Shown: piece by piece, positions 6,558 to 13,804 of the stretch
How the letters are laid out: every line of letters starts with the position of its first letter
Position numbering within the stretch: the stretch's first letter is position 1
DNA from: Caldimonas manganoxidans ATCC BAA-369
GTDB lineage: Bacteria > Pseudomonadota > Gammaproteobacteria > Burkholderiales > Burkholderiaceae_C
Direction: 5' to 3'
DNA: 38,005 nt
NCBI RefSeq assembly: GCF_000381125.1
Contig: NZ_KB905957.1
Location: 1 to 38,005 of the forward strand
Translations under genes and position numbers: made by a program
Notes under the pieces: generated by a model
Databases searched by the model: none
What the model was told of the DNA's origin: nothing
What the model saw: the letters and a program-made list of their open reading frames with translations, nothing else

Positions 6558-7108
6558 GGCTGGGGCGCTGCCCAGTGTGCCATGCGCACCTGCACCTGGA
6601 CGCGCTGGTGCAGGACGAGGCCGGGCGCGAGCTGCTCGCATTGTGCGCGACGCTTCCAGACGATCTGGGGCGGGCACTCATCGGGTATCTGAGCCTGTGG
6701 CGGCCCGCGCGCGGCGACCTGGACAACGCGCGGGCGCTCAAGCTCGCCCGCGAGGCGCTGGCGCTGGAGGCGGACGCCGCGCGGCTGGCGGCGGCGATGT
6801 TTGAGACGGTGGAGGCCATTCGCGCCAAGGGCGAGGCTCGGCGGATGACGAACCACAACTACTTGAGGCGCGTGCTGGAGGGGATGCCGCAGGGTGCGGC
6901 GGCGGTGGCGGTGGAGCGAGTTTCACCGGCTCGCCGTGTCGTCAGCAGACTCTCGGCCACCGAAGAGGCGATTCTCGCCATCCGGCAGGTTGGCGTCGAG
7001 GGTGACGCGCGGGCGTGCGCGTACCGTGGTGCGCAGGCGCGGGCTCAGGGCGGTGAGCGCAGTCTCGGGCGCGAACTCCACGGCTTCGATGACGCGATCG
7101 ACGTTTAG
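6554..7108 (+). CDS. Conserved phage protein with N-terminal CxxC
   Basis: 184 residues starting in an ATGA overlap with gemA. Residues 6-9 are CPVC, followed by HAHLHLDALVQDEAGRELLA, a mini zinc-binding start common in a Mu-like-phage family next to GemA. A helical section with GDLDNARALKLAREAL follows, then TNHNYLRRVLEGM near 104-116. The last 60 residues (after about 6925) are antisense to a convincing minus-strand gene (6923-7162) and look less protein-like, so the C-terminus may be degenerate. Function unknown; probably a replication or regulatory accessory. Confidence 0.65.
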   Translation: MRLGRCPVCHAHLHLDALVQDEAGRELLALCATLPDDLGRALIGYLSLWRPARGDLDNARALKLAREALALEADAARLAAAMFETVEAIRAKGEARRMTNHNYLRRVLEGMPQGAAAVAVERVSPARRVVSRLSATEEAILAIRQVGVEGDARACAYRGAQARAQGGERSLGRELHGFDDAIDV

Positions 7109-7162
7109 CGCGGCGGCAATGGAGGATTCGAGATCGTGAATCGAGCGGTTTCGCATGTCCAT
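6923..7162 (-). CDS. Small minus-strand protein, possible moron
   Basis: 79 residues starting at ATG 7162 with GGAG six to seven bases upstream on the minus strand. The sequence is protein-like and acidic-helical at the start (RSIHDLESSIAAALNVDRVI, then EAVEFAPETALTAL), then basic (RLRTTVRARPRVTLDANLPD) and ends GENRLFGGRESADDTASR. It overlaps the plus gene ending at 7108 almost completely antisense. The family is not recognised. It resembles small lysogen-expressed regulators or toxin-antitoxin-like proteins only in size. Confidence 0.5.
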   Translation of the reverse strand: MDMRNRSIHDLESSIAAALNVDRVIEAVEFAPETALTALSPRLRTTVRARPRVTLDANLPDGENRLFGGRESADDTASR

Positions 7163-7525
7163 GCTGAGACTCCGGCATGGCTGCTGGAGCTTGTCAAGGC
7201 GCGCATGGAGCGGCTGGTGATTCTGGGGCTGGAAGGCCGCCCGCTGGGGCGCGCCATGGGCGAGGTGGTGCGGATGTGGGCGCAGATCATCGCCGGGCGG
7301 CTGCCGCAGGCCGATGCGGCGCTGGATGCGCCCCGGCTTCATGCGGCGTTCGATGTGCTGGAGGCGACCTGCGAGCGCTGGCCAGCGCCGAAGCAGCTGC
7401 TCGATGCGCTGCCCGCGCGGCCGCAGCCCCAGCCGCTGCCGCCGCCGCCGATGAGCGAGGATCAGAGGGCGAAGGTGCGGGCGATGTTGGCCGACGTCGC
7501 CGCCAAGCTGAGGATGCCACGGTGA
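7136..7525 (+). CDS. Conserved hypothetical middle protein
   Basis: 129 residues from GTG 7136, with GGAGG at 7121-7125. A helical N-terminus (AWLLELVKARMERLVILGLE) leads to a Pro-rich linker (PARPQPQPLPPPP) near 93-108 and a short basic helix, MSEDQRAKVRAMLADVAAKL. The organisation (a helical domain plus tethered C-terminal helix) is typical of small DNA-replication or regulatory adapters in Mu-like middle regions. No specific function can be assigned. Confidence 0.6.
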   Translation: MNRAVSHVHAETPAWLLELVKARMERLVILGLEGRPLGRAMGEVVRMWAQIIAGRLPQADAALDAPRLHAAFDVLEATCERWPAPKQLLDALPARPQPQPLPPPPMSEDQRAKVRAMLADVAAKLRMPR

Positions 7526-7746
7526 TGCATGCGGCCAGATTGGATGCGAGCCCCCGCTTGCAGCGGGTGCTGGATGTGTTGATGACGGGGCGGGACTTGA
7601 CCACGCTGGATATCGTGGTCGAGGCCGGGGTGTGCGCGGTCAATTCGTGCGTGGCGGAGCTGCGGGCCAACGGCTACGACATCCGCTGCTGGCGCGAGGG
7701 GGCGCTGTGGTTTTACCGACTGGAGGGGCAGCGTGGCGTTGGCTGA
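7525..7746 (+). CDS. Small winged-helix protein
   Basis: 73 residues, start ATG 7525 overlapping the previous stop (TGATG). The order helix-helix-recognition helix-wing is clear: RLQRVLDVLMTGRDLTTLDI, VVEAGVCAVNSCVAELRANG, then YDIRCWREGALWFYRLEG as the wing. This is the layout of 'helix-turn-helix domain' proteins just before the Mor gene in BcepMu-type phages. A transcriptional role is inferred. Confidence 0.7.
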   Translation: MHAARLDASPRLQRVLDVLMTGRDLTTLDIVVEAGVCAVNSCVAELRANGYDIRCWREGALWFYRLEGQRGVG

Positions 7747-8095
7747 CACGCGGCTGCTGGAGGGCCTGATCGGCCGCGAGGCGCTGGAGGCGCTCATCCA
7801 GACCTGCGGCGGGCTGTCGATTCCGATCCCGAAGCGGCTGCCGCTCTCGGGCCCGCTGATGGACCTGCCGCCCGCGGCGCAAGCGGCGCTGGTGCGCTAT
7901 GCGGGCGGGACGGAGCTGTATATCCCCAAGTGCGACGGCGCGCGGCGCGAGGCGCTGTACCAGCGCATCCGCGCCGAGTACGACGCGGGCGCGCGGGTGC
8001 AAGACCTGGCGCGCAAGTACCGCTTCACCGAGCGCTGGATTTACGAGGTGCTGGGCCGCCCCAGCCGCGAGGAGGCGCAGGGCGCGCTGTTCTGA
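7733..8095 (+). CDS. mor: Mor/C-family transcription activator
   Basis: 120 residues of the Mu Mor/C family, which dimerises and turns on middle or late promoters with sigma70 polymerase. The C-terminal part has the family signature: LYIPKCDGARREALYQRIRA, then EYDAGARVQDLARKYRFTER and WIYEVLG, a helix-turn-helix at about 75-108. The start is GTG 7733, six bases after GGAGGGG. It is the only Mor/C-type gene in the prophage (Mu has both Mor and C), and it lies directly before the first of three identical candidate late promoters (8118, 16943, 28311). One activator may therefore do both jobs. Confidence 0.88.
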   Translation: MALADTRLLEGLIGREALEALIQTCGGLSIPIPKRLPLSGPLMDLPPAAQAALVRYAGGTELYIPKCDGARREALYQRIRAEYDAGARVQDLARKYRFTERWIYEVLGRPSREEAQGALF

Positions 8096-8117
8096 CGCGC
8101 CGCCGGGCAGGCGCGGG

Positions 8118-8168
8118 TGAACGCTTTCGCGCTACCCGCTGCGCGCTGGACGCGGGACGATGGCGGGC
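8118..8168 (+). promoter_or_regulatory. Late promoter candidate 1 (lysis operon)
   Basis: TGAACGCTTTCGCGCT (8118-8133) is followed at base +38 of the unit by GACGAT (8156-8161), and the lysozyme ATG lies at +51 (8169). The same layout precedes the protease and baseplate W genes. If transcription starts at or beside the ATG, GACGAT fits a -10 and box 1 is centred near -43.5, the distance known for Mor at Mu Pm. Confidence 0.6.
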
Positions 8169-8678
8169 ATGCGCAAGCCCGCTGCCTTGACTGTCGTTGC
8201 TGCCCTCACGCTCGCGTCCATCGCGGGCTACGAGGGCTATCGCCGCACGGCCTACGACGACGGCGTGGGCGTGCAGACGGTGGGCTTTGGCTCCACCCGG
8301 CACCCGGACGGGCGGCCGGTCAAGCCCGGCGATGCGGTGACGCCTGAGCGCGCCGTGCTGATGCTGGCTCATGATGCCGACCGCATCTGGCGCGAGGCGG
8401 CAGCATGCATCGCCGACGTGCCGCTCACCGACGGCGAGGCGGCGGCGTACCAGAGCCTGGTCTACAACATCGGCGCGGGGGCGTTTTGCCGCTCGACCCT
8501 GGTCAAGAAGCTCAAGGCGGCGGCCGCACCACACCTCACCCCAGAGGAGCGCGAGGCGCGCTACGCCGGGGCCTGCCGCGAAATCCTGCGCTGGAACCGC
8601 GCGGGCGGGCAGGTGCTGCCGGGCCTGAGCAAGCGCCGGGAAGCCGAGTACCGGCAGTGCATGGGGGAGGTCAAGTGA
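8169..8678 (+). CDS. SAR-type phage lysozyme (endolysin, GH24)
   Basis: 169 residues. A T4-type muramidase that cuts peptidoglycan at lysis. The catalytic triad E22, D31, T37 (GYEGYRRTAYDDGVGVQTVG) has exactly the T4 lysozyme spacing (E11/D20/T26). A weakly hydrophobic Ala/Thr/Leu-rich N-terminus (4-20) looks like a signal-anchor-release segment, as in P21 and P1 endolysins. ATG 8169 is chosen over 8160 because it has the same +51 position as the starts of the other two late operons. Neighbours Rz and Rz1 complete the lysis cassette; no separate canonical holin was recognised. Confidence 0.9.
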   Translation: MRKPAALTVVAALTLASIAGYEGYRRTAYDDGVGVQTVGFGSTRHPDGRPVKPGDAVTPERAVLMLAHDADRIWREAAACIADVPLTDGEAAAYQSLVYNIGAGAFCRSTLVKKLKAAAAPHLTPEEREARYAGACREILRWNRAGGQVLPGLSKRREAEYRQCMGEVK

Positions 8679-9235
8679 TCCCGGCGTCGATGCGCACGCC
8701 CTGGCCCGCCGTGGCCGCTGCCGTGCTGCTCATCGGAGCCGGGTTCGCTGGCGGTTATGCCCTCAAGGGGCGGCTGGATGCCACCGAGATCGAGCGCTTG
8801 CGCGGCGACTTGGCCCGCATGGCGGCCGCCCACGCCGAGGACAAGCGCGCCGCTGCCGAGGCGGCTGCTGCGCGGCTGGCGCAGGCCGAGGCTGCTGCGC
8901 GCGAGGCCACGCTCGCATTGCAGGCGACGAAATCCGCGCTCGCCGCCACCCAGAAACGCCTGAAGGAGGAGCTCCATGCCTTGCCGACTGCTGGCCGTTG
9001 CGGCCTGTCTGGCCCTGCTCGCGGCCTGCTCAACGCCGCCATCGCGGCCAACGCCCTGCCCGATGGTGCCGCCGCATTTGCTGACGCCGATGCCGAATCT
9101 GCCGCCGATACCGGCCCCAGCAGCGAGGCCGACGTCGGCGGATGGATTGCCGACGCCATCGCCCTCTACGGCGAGTGCCGCGCCCGGCTCGACGCCATCC
9201 GCCAGTGGGATGCAACCGTGAACGGGGGGCGGTGA
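8675..9235 (+). CDS. Rz: i-spanin (Rz-like)
   Basis: 186 residues. An N-terminal membrane anchor (WPAVAAAVLLIGAGFAGGYA, about 9-28) is followed by a long periplasmic Ala/Glu/Arg coiled coil (about 35-105), as in Rz-type inner-membrane spanins that fuse inner and outer membranes at lysis. The start is GTG 8675 overlapping the lysozyme stop, with GGGAGG five bases upstream. The o-spanin Rz1 is nested in another frame from 8976, the classic Rz/Rz1 arrangement. The C-terminal half is shaped by that overlap. Confidence 0.85.
   Translation: MIPASMRTPWPAVAAAVLLIGAGFAGGYALKGRLDATEIERLRGDLARMAAAHAEDKRAAAEAAAARLAQAEAAAREATLALQATKSALAATQKRLKEELHALPTAGRCGLSGPARGLLNAAIAANALPDGAAAFADADAESAADTGPSSEADVGGWIADAIALYGECRARLDAIRQWDATVNGGR
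8976..9221 (+). CDS. Rz1: o-spanin (Rz1-like lipoprotein), nested in Rz
   Basis: 81 residues entirely inside Rz in another frame. It begins MPCRLLAVAACLALLAACST, a lipoprotein signal peptide with lipobox LAAC (Cys18), followed by a Pro-rich mature chain (TPPSRPTPCPMVPP, PMPNLPPIPAPAARP). AAGGAGG ends 7 nt before ATG 8976. Proline-rich outer-membrane lipoproteins of this kind pair with Rz to span the periplasm. Confidence 0.88.
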   Translation: MPCRLLAVAACLALLAACSTPPSRPTPCPMVPPHLLTPMPNLPPIPAPAARPTSADGLPTPSPSTASAAPGSTPSASGMQP

Positions 9236-9549
9236 TGGAAGGGGATATTTTGGGCGGACTGATGCGCTGGCAGGTGTCGATCTGGATGATCGGCGCGCTG
9301 GCGGGGGCCTTGTTTTTTGTGATGCGCGCGGCGCTCTCGCGCTTCATGCGGGAGATGGATGCGCGGCTGGAGCGCATCGAGCGGGTGACGGAGGAGATCG
9401 CGCGCATCGACGGCGAGCTGGCGCGGCTGCGCGCGGAGCTGCCGGTGCACTACATCCGCCGCGACGACCACGTGCGCGACATCACCACGCTGTCGGTCAA
9501 GCTGGACCGCATTTATGAGCTGTTGCTGATCAAGGGGGTGCAGAAATGA
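9235..9549 (+). CDS. Small membrane protein with coiled coil (DUF2730-like)
   Basis: 104 residues; ATG 9235 overlaps the Rz stop. One transmembrane helix (WQVSIWMIGALAGALFFVMR, about 11-30) is followed by a charged coiled coil (RFMREMDARLERIERVTEEI, then ARIDGELARLRAEL) and a short C-terminal helix. This fits the DUF2730 proteins located between lysis and terminase genes in Mu-like phages. A holin-like role cannot be excluded because no other holin is seen, but a single span with a long coiled coil is not typical. Confidence 0.65.
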   Translation: MEGDILGGLMRWQVSIWMIGALAGALFFVMRAALSRFMREMDARLERIERVTEEIARIDGELARLRAELPVHYIRRDDHVRDITTLSVKLDRIYELLLIKGVQK

Positions 9550-9872
9550 CGAGCGAGCGCCGCATCGACGCCGCGCTGGATGTGGGCCGCGCGCACCGCG
9601 AGACGCTGCGCTGGGTGCTGCTGACGGCCTTGTGGCATTCGCGCCCGTATGGCGCGCGGGAGGATTTGTTGAGCCTGTGCGCGGCCGACGCGGGTGTGAG
9701 CGCCACGCTGGACGAGGTGCGCCGGGAGCTGGGCTGGCTGGAGAGCCATGGTCTCGCTCGGCTGCTCAAGGAGCGCCCGGTGTGGGACGCGACGCTCACC
9801 GCGCTGGGCGAGGACGTGTACGACTACCGGGCCGAGGCCCCGGCGGGGCTGGCGCGCCCGCCGCGCTGGTGA
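9546..9872 (+). CDS. Winged-helix phage protein (Mu gp26-like position)
   Basis: 108 residues, start in an ATGA overlap. Sequence features of an ArsR-like winged helix: RWVLLTALWHSRPYGARE, then LDEVRRELGWLESHGLARLL as recognition helix plus start of wing, and LTALGEDVYDYRA. It occupies the slot of Mu gp26, just before the small-terminase gene. DNA binding is likely; its exact function is not known. Confidence 0.65.
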   Translation: MTSERRIDAALDVGRAHRETLRWVLLTALWHSRPYGAREDLLSLCAADAGVSATLDEVRRELGWLESHGLARLLKERPVWDATLTALGEDVYDYRAEAPAGLARPPRW

Positions 9873-9882
9873 GGTGGGCGAG

Positions 9883-10422
9883 ATGGCGCGCAAATACGCC
9901 GCCAAGCGCCTGGACCCGCAGGCGCGCGCCTGGCTGGAAGCGGCCATTGCGCAGGACCGCTACACGCTGGCCGAACTGGTGGCTGAGTTGCAGGCCCGCT
10001 TCGGCGAGACCCTGAGCAAGTCGGCCATCCACCGCTACGGGCGCGAGATTGCCGAGCGGGCGCAAGCGGCCATGGCCCGCGTGGAGGCCACGGCGCGTGT
10101 GGCGCGCGAGATCGTGGCCGCCAGCCCCGACGAGGCCGACGAGCAGTCGGCGGCCACCATCCGGCTGGTGCAATCGGCCTTGTTCGATGCGCTCTTGAAG
10201 GTGCAGGAGGCCGAAGGCGAGGAGACGGCCGAGCGCATCAAGCTTTTGAGTCAGGCTGCGCGGGCGATTGCCGATGCCAGCCGCGCCAGCATCGGGCAAA
10301 AGCGCTGGCAGGACGAAGTGCGCGCGCGCATCGATGCGCTGGAGAAGGACGCCGCCAAGGGCGGCAAGCGGCTCGATGCCGAGACGCTGCGCGCGGTCAA
10401 GGAGGGGTTGTATGGGGGCTAG
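9883..10422 (+). CDS. Small terminase-like protein (Mu gp27, DUF3486)
   Basis: 179 residues. The N-terminal HTH (LAELVAELQARFGETLSKSA, then IHRYGREI, about 30-58) and the helical remainder match DUF3486, the Mu gp27 family proposed as the small terminase subunit that recognises the phage end for headful packaging. ATG 9883 has GAGGTGGG upstream. It overlaps the start of the large terminase by 11 bp. Confidence 0.85.
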   Translation: MARKYAAKRLDPQARAWLEAAIAQDRYTLAELVAELQARFGETLSKSAIHRYGREIAERAQAAMARVEATARVAREIVAASPDEADEQSAATIRLVQSALFDALLKVQEAEGEETAERIKLLSQAARAIADASRASIGQKRWQDEVRARIDALEKDAAKGGKRLDAETLRAVKEGLYGG

Positions 10423-11728
10423 CCCCATCCTCTACCCCTACCAGCGCCGGTATCTGGCGGACAAGAGCCGCTGGAAGGCCGCCTGCTGGAGCCGCCAGAC
10501 CGGCAAGACCTTCACCACCACCCTGGAGGCGGTTCTGGACGTGCTGGATGCCGAAGCCGAATGGCGGCTCAGCCGCTGGACGATCCTCTCCATCTCGCGC
10601 GATCGCGCCCTGGATGCTATCCGCAACGGCGCGGCGCTGCACATGCGGGCGATCGGCGCGGCGTTTGAGCTGCTGGACGTGCCGTTTGAGCACGACGAGA
10701 TGGCGCACATGGTGCGGCTGCCGGGCGGCTCCTATGTGCGGGCGATCGCCGCGCGGCCCGAGACGGCGCGCGGCATGAGCGACAACCTGATCCTGGACGA
10801 GTTCGCCCACCACAGGGACAACCGCGAGCTGTGGCGGGCGCTGGTGCCGGTGGTCTCCCGGCCCGATCTGAAGCTCAGGGTGATCTCCACACCGAACGGC
10901 GTGGGCGACATGTTCCACCAGATCATGACAGACGGGCTGGGTGGGCTGTTTTCCCGGCACGTGGTGAGCATTCACGATGCGGTGGCCGACGGCCTGCCGC
11001 GCGACATCGAGGAGCTGCGCCGGGCGGCGGGTGATCCGGACACCTGGGCGCAGGAATACGAGTGCCAGTTCCTCGACCACGCCGCCGGTCACTGGCTGGC
11101 GATGGAGGACATTCTGGCCGCGCAGGGGCCGACCGGCGACTACGCCTGGGGCTGGTGCTACGTGGGCATGGACATCGCCGCGCGCGGGGATATGACCGTG
11201 ATCGCGGTGCTCGAAGAGGTGGGCGATGTGCTCGCCTGCCGCGAACTCGTCGAACTGAAGGCCGCCTCGTTTGCCGCGCAACTGGCAGAACTCGATCGGG
11301 TGATGCGGCAGTACCGGGTGGCACGCGCCTGCATCGACCAGACCGGCATGGGCGAGATGCCGGTGGAAGAAGCCCGGCGGCGGCACGGCAGCTACCGCAT
11401 CGAGGGGGTGGTGTTCACCCCGGCCGCGAAGCTGGCCATGGCCGTCTCACTCAAGGACCGCTTGCAGCAACGGCGCATCCGGCTGCCCGAGGGCGAGGCG
11501 CTGGTGGCCGATCTGCGCAGCGTGAAAAGCGAACCCGGCGCGGGGGGCGCGCCCCGGCTGCTCGCCGAGCGGCAGGGCGGCAGCCACGGCGACCGCTTCT
11601 GGGCGCTGGCGCTCGCCTGCGCGGCGGCGGGATCGGAAGGACCGCCCGCCTACGAAGGATTCAAGGCCATCCCGCGGGTGGCCGGGGCTGCGGATGATGG
11701 CCCGCAGTACGGACGGAGGATGTTATGA
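10412..11728 (+). CDS. Large terminase subunit (Mu gp28)
   Basis: 438 residues. The ATPase-nuclease motor that packages phage DNA with flanking host DNA. Walker A SRQTGKTF near 27-34, Walker B NLILDEFAHH near 127-136, motif III RVISTPNG near 154-161, and an RNase H-like nuclease domain in the C-terminal half (YVGMDIAARGDMTVIAVLEE near 250). ATG 10412 follows GGAGGGG. The end overlaps the convergent small gene 11723-11992 by six bases. Confidence 0.93.
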   Translation: MGASPILYPYQRRYLADKSRWKAACWSRQTGKTFTTTLEAVLDVLDAEAEWRLSRWTILSISRDRALDAIRNGAALHMRAIGAAFELLDVPFEHDEMAHMVRLPGGSYVRAIAARPETARGMSDNLILDEFAHHRDNRELWRALVPVVSRPDLKLRVISTPNGVGDMFHQIMTDGLGGLFSRHVVSIHDAVADGLPRDIEELRRAAGDPDTWAQEYECQFLDHAAGHWLAMEDILAAQGPTGDYAWGWCYVGMDIAARGDMTVIAVLEEVGDVLACRELVELKAASFAAQLAELDRVMRQYRVARACIDQTGMGEMPVEEARRRHGSYRIEGVVFTPAAKLAMAVSLKDRLQQRRIRLPEGEALVADLRSVKSEPGAGGAPRLLAERQGGSHGDRFWALALACAAAGSEGPPAYEGFKAIPRVAGAADDGPQYGRRML

Positions 11729-11992
11729 GCGTGTTGACGGATTGGGCAGATCGAACGTTGCGTCGAGCACTTGCCGGAGACGGTCTAGTTCGGTCAGGAA
11801 ATCGTCCGCGATGGCGCTGTTTAGCGCGCGTGCTTTCAGCGTTTCGGCGTGAAAAGCAAAGCGCTGGCGCAGGCGGTCGCGATCCGGGTGTGTCTCGATG
11901 AGTGCAATGCAAAACGGCACGAGCACCTGCATTTGCGCTTCCAGCGCGCGCAGGCGCTGCTGCACGTTGAGGTTGATGGCTTTCTGATCCAC
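11723..11992 (-). CDS. Small minus-strand helical protein, possible moron
   Basis: 89 residues from ATG 11992, with AGGAGGG nine bases upstream on the minus strand. The protein is almost all helix (QQRLRALEAQMQVLVPFCIA, then RDRLRQRFAFHAETLKARAL and LTELDRLRQVLDATFDL). GC is lower than in its neighbours, and the gene fills the gap between large terminase and portal on the opposite strand. Mu-like phages often carry morons here. Function unknown; a small dimeric regulator is one possibility. Confidence 0.72.
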   Translation of the reverse strand: MDQKAINLNVQQRLRALEAQMQVLVPFCIALIETHPDRDRLRQRFAFHAETLKARALNSAIADDFLTELDRLRQVLDATFDLPNPSTRS

Positions 11993-12027
11993 GGCTGCCC
12001 TCCTGTGATTGTGACGGGGTATTACAC

Positions 12028-13614
12028 ATGATTCTCGACGCCTACGGCCAGCCGATCCGGCAGGCCGAATTGAAAGAGCCGCAGACCGCGCGGATTGCGC
12101 GGCACGCGCGGCCGTGGATCGACCCGGCGCTGGTCAAACTCACCCCGCGCGAGGTGGCGCAGCGGCTTGCCGCCGCCGACGACGGCGACCTCTCGGCCCA
12201 GCACCGGCTGTTTGCCGACATGGAAGACCGCGACGCGACCATTGCCGCCGCCATGCAGCAGCGCGCGCTGGCGGTGGCGCGCCTGCCCTGGCACATCGAG
12301 CCGCCGCCGGGCGCGGATGCCAAGGAGAAAAAAGCCGCCGAAGCCGCCGAAGAACTCATCCGCGCCGGGATCGACGCGCTGGAGGATGTGCTCGTGGACC
12401 TCATGGCCGCCGTGGGGCATGGCTTTGCCGCTGTGGAAATCGCCTGGCAGCGGCAGGGCGATGCGTGGCTGCCCGACCTCTACCCGCGCCCGCACGAGTG
12501 GTTTGGCGTGTCGGATGACCGGCGCAGCCTGGCGCTGCTGGACGATTCGGGCCGCGGGCAGGGCTTGCGCCCCTTTGGCTGGGTGCTGCACCAGCCGCGC
12601 CGACCCAAGGCCGGGTACGTGGCGCGCGGCGGGCTGTACCGCGCGCTGGTGTGGCCCTTCGTCTACAAGGCGTATGCGGTGGGCGACCTCGCTGAGTTCC
12701 TGGAGACCTACGGCCTGCCCTTCGTGGTGGGCAAGTACGGCCGCGAGGCCACCGAGGAGGACAAGACGCGGCTGCTCTCGGCGGTGGCGAGCCTTGCGCA
12801 CGACGCGCGCGCCATCATGCCGCTGGAGATGCAACTCGAAATCCACAAGATCGCGGGCAGCGGCGACGGCGCGCCGCACCTGAAGATGATCGCCTGGGCG
12901 GACGAGGCCATCGCCCGCTGCGTGCTGGGGCAGACGCTCTCCAGCGAAGCCAAGAGCACGGGGCTGGGCAGTGGCGTGGCCGATCTGCACGCGCAGGTGC
13001 GCCAGGACATCCGTGATGCGGATGCGCGACAACTGGCCGCCACGCTCACGCGCGACCTGATCTGGCCGGTGGTGGCGCTGAACTTTGGCCTCGCCGACCC
13101 CCGGCGCGGCCCGCGGTTGGTGTTCGACACCTCCGAGCCGGAGGACGTGAGCACCTGGGCGGAGGCGCTGCCCAAGCTCGTCTCCATCGGCCTTCCGGTG
13201 CCCGCGCGCTGGGCGGCGGAGAAGCTGGGCATCCCCGCGCCGGAAGGCGACGAGCCGGTGCTGGGGGCAGCGGCTGCGAGCGCGCAGACGGCGCAGACGG
13301 CGCAGACGGCGGCGCTGGCGGCGGGGGATGACGCGCAAAGGGTCACCCAGAATGCGAGCACGCCACCGCAGCCGGACGCGCTCGATGCGCTGGTGGAGGA
13401 GGCGCTGGCCGACTGGCAGCCGCTCGTCGAGCCGATTGCCGAGCGCATGCAGGCCATCGTCGATGAGGCCGTGCGCGACGGCGCGACCGCCGCCGAGCTG
13501 ATCGAGCGGCTGACCCGTGCGCTGCCCGAGCTGCCCGCCGAACGGCTGGCCGGGCAGCTCGCGCGCGCGCAGTTCGTGGCCCGCGTGGCGGGGGTGGAGG
13601 GGCGGGATGGATGA
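12028..13614 (+). CDS. Portal protein (Mu gp29, DUF935)
   Basis: 528 residues. A dodecameric head-vertex channel for DNA. DUF935 hallmarks: an early region with LFADMEDRDATIAAAMQQRA and RLPWHIEPPP, then FVYKAYAVGDLAEFLETYGL, PFVVGKYGREATEEDKTRL and VLGQTLSSEAKSTGLGSGVA. An Ala/Thr/Gln stretch (AQTAQTAQTAAL, about 421-432) is encoded by a short triplet-like repeat (GCGCAGACG). The position after gp28 and before gp30 is standard. Confidence 0.93.
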   Translation: MILDAYGQPIRQAELKEPQTARIARHARPWIDPALVKLTPREVAQRLAAADDGDLSAQHRLFADMEDRDATIAAAMQQRALAVARLPWHIEPPPGADAKEKKAAEAAEELIRAGIDALEDVLVDLMAAVGHGFAAVEIAWQRQGDAWLPDLYPRPHEWFGVSDDRRSLALLDDSGRGQGLRPFGWVLHQPRRPKAGYVARGGLYRALVWPFVYKAYAVGDLAEFLETYGLPFVVGKYGREATEEDKTRLLSAVASLAHDARAIMPLEMQLEIHKIAGSGDGAPHLKMIAWADEAIARCVLGQTLSSEAKSTGLGSGVADLHAQVRQDIRDADARQLAATLTRDLIWPVVALNFGLADPRRGPRLVFDTSEPEDVSTWAEALPKLVSIGLPVPARWAAEKLGIPAPEGDEPVLGAAAASAQTAQTAQTAALAAGDDAQRVTQNASTPPQPDALDALVEEALADWQPLVEPIAERMQAIVDEAVRDGATAAELIERLTRALPELPAERLAGQLARAQFVARVAGVEGRDG

Positions 13615-13804
13615 CGCCGACCGCGCGCAATTGGAGGTGGAACGCGAGCAGGAACGCTTGATGCGCGCGCGCCGCCCGGCGGGGCCTGCCGCCACCGGCG
13701 CTTGCCTGTGGTGCGAGGAGCCGCTGCCCGATGGCCGCCGCTGGTGCGACGCGGCCTGCCGCAACGCCTGGGAGCTGACCCATGCCCGTGCGCCTGGCCG
13801 CTGA
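13607..13804 (+). CDS. Small zinc-finger protein (TraR/DksA-like Cys4)
   Basis: 65 residues; ATG 13607 overlaps the portal stop. Residues about 27-45 contain a four-cysteine cluster (ACLWCEEPLPDGRRWCDAAC) preceded by a helical RAQLEVEREQERLMRAR. This is the layout of small phage TraR/DksA-type zinc-finger proteins, some of which modulate RNA polymerase. The long N-terminal secondary-channel hairpin is reduced here. Any role in late transcription is inference. Confidence 0.65.
   Translation: MDDADRAQLEVEREQERLMRARRPAGPAATGACLWCEEPLPDGRRWCDAACRNAWELTHARAPGR

Noticed and set aside
8117-8347. ORF starting at GTG 8117 through late box 1
   Set aside because: It is a shadow of the lysozyme gene in another frame; the conserved bases at 8118 are better explained as a promoter element shared with 16943 and 28311.
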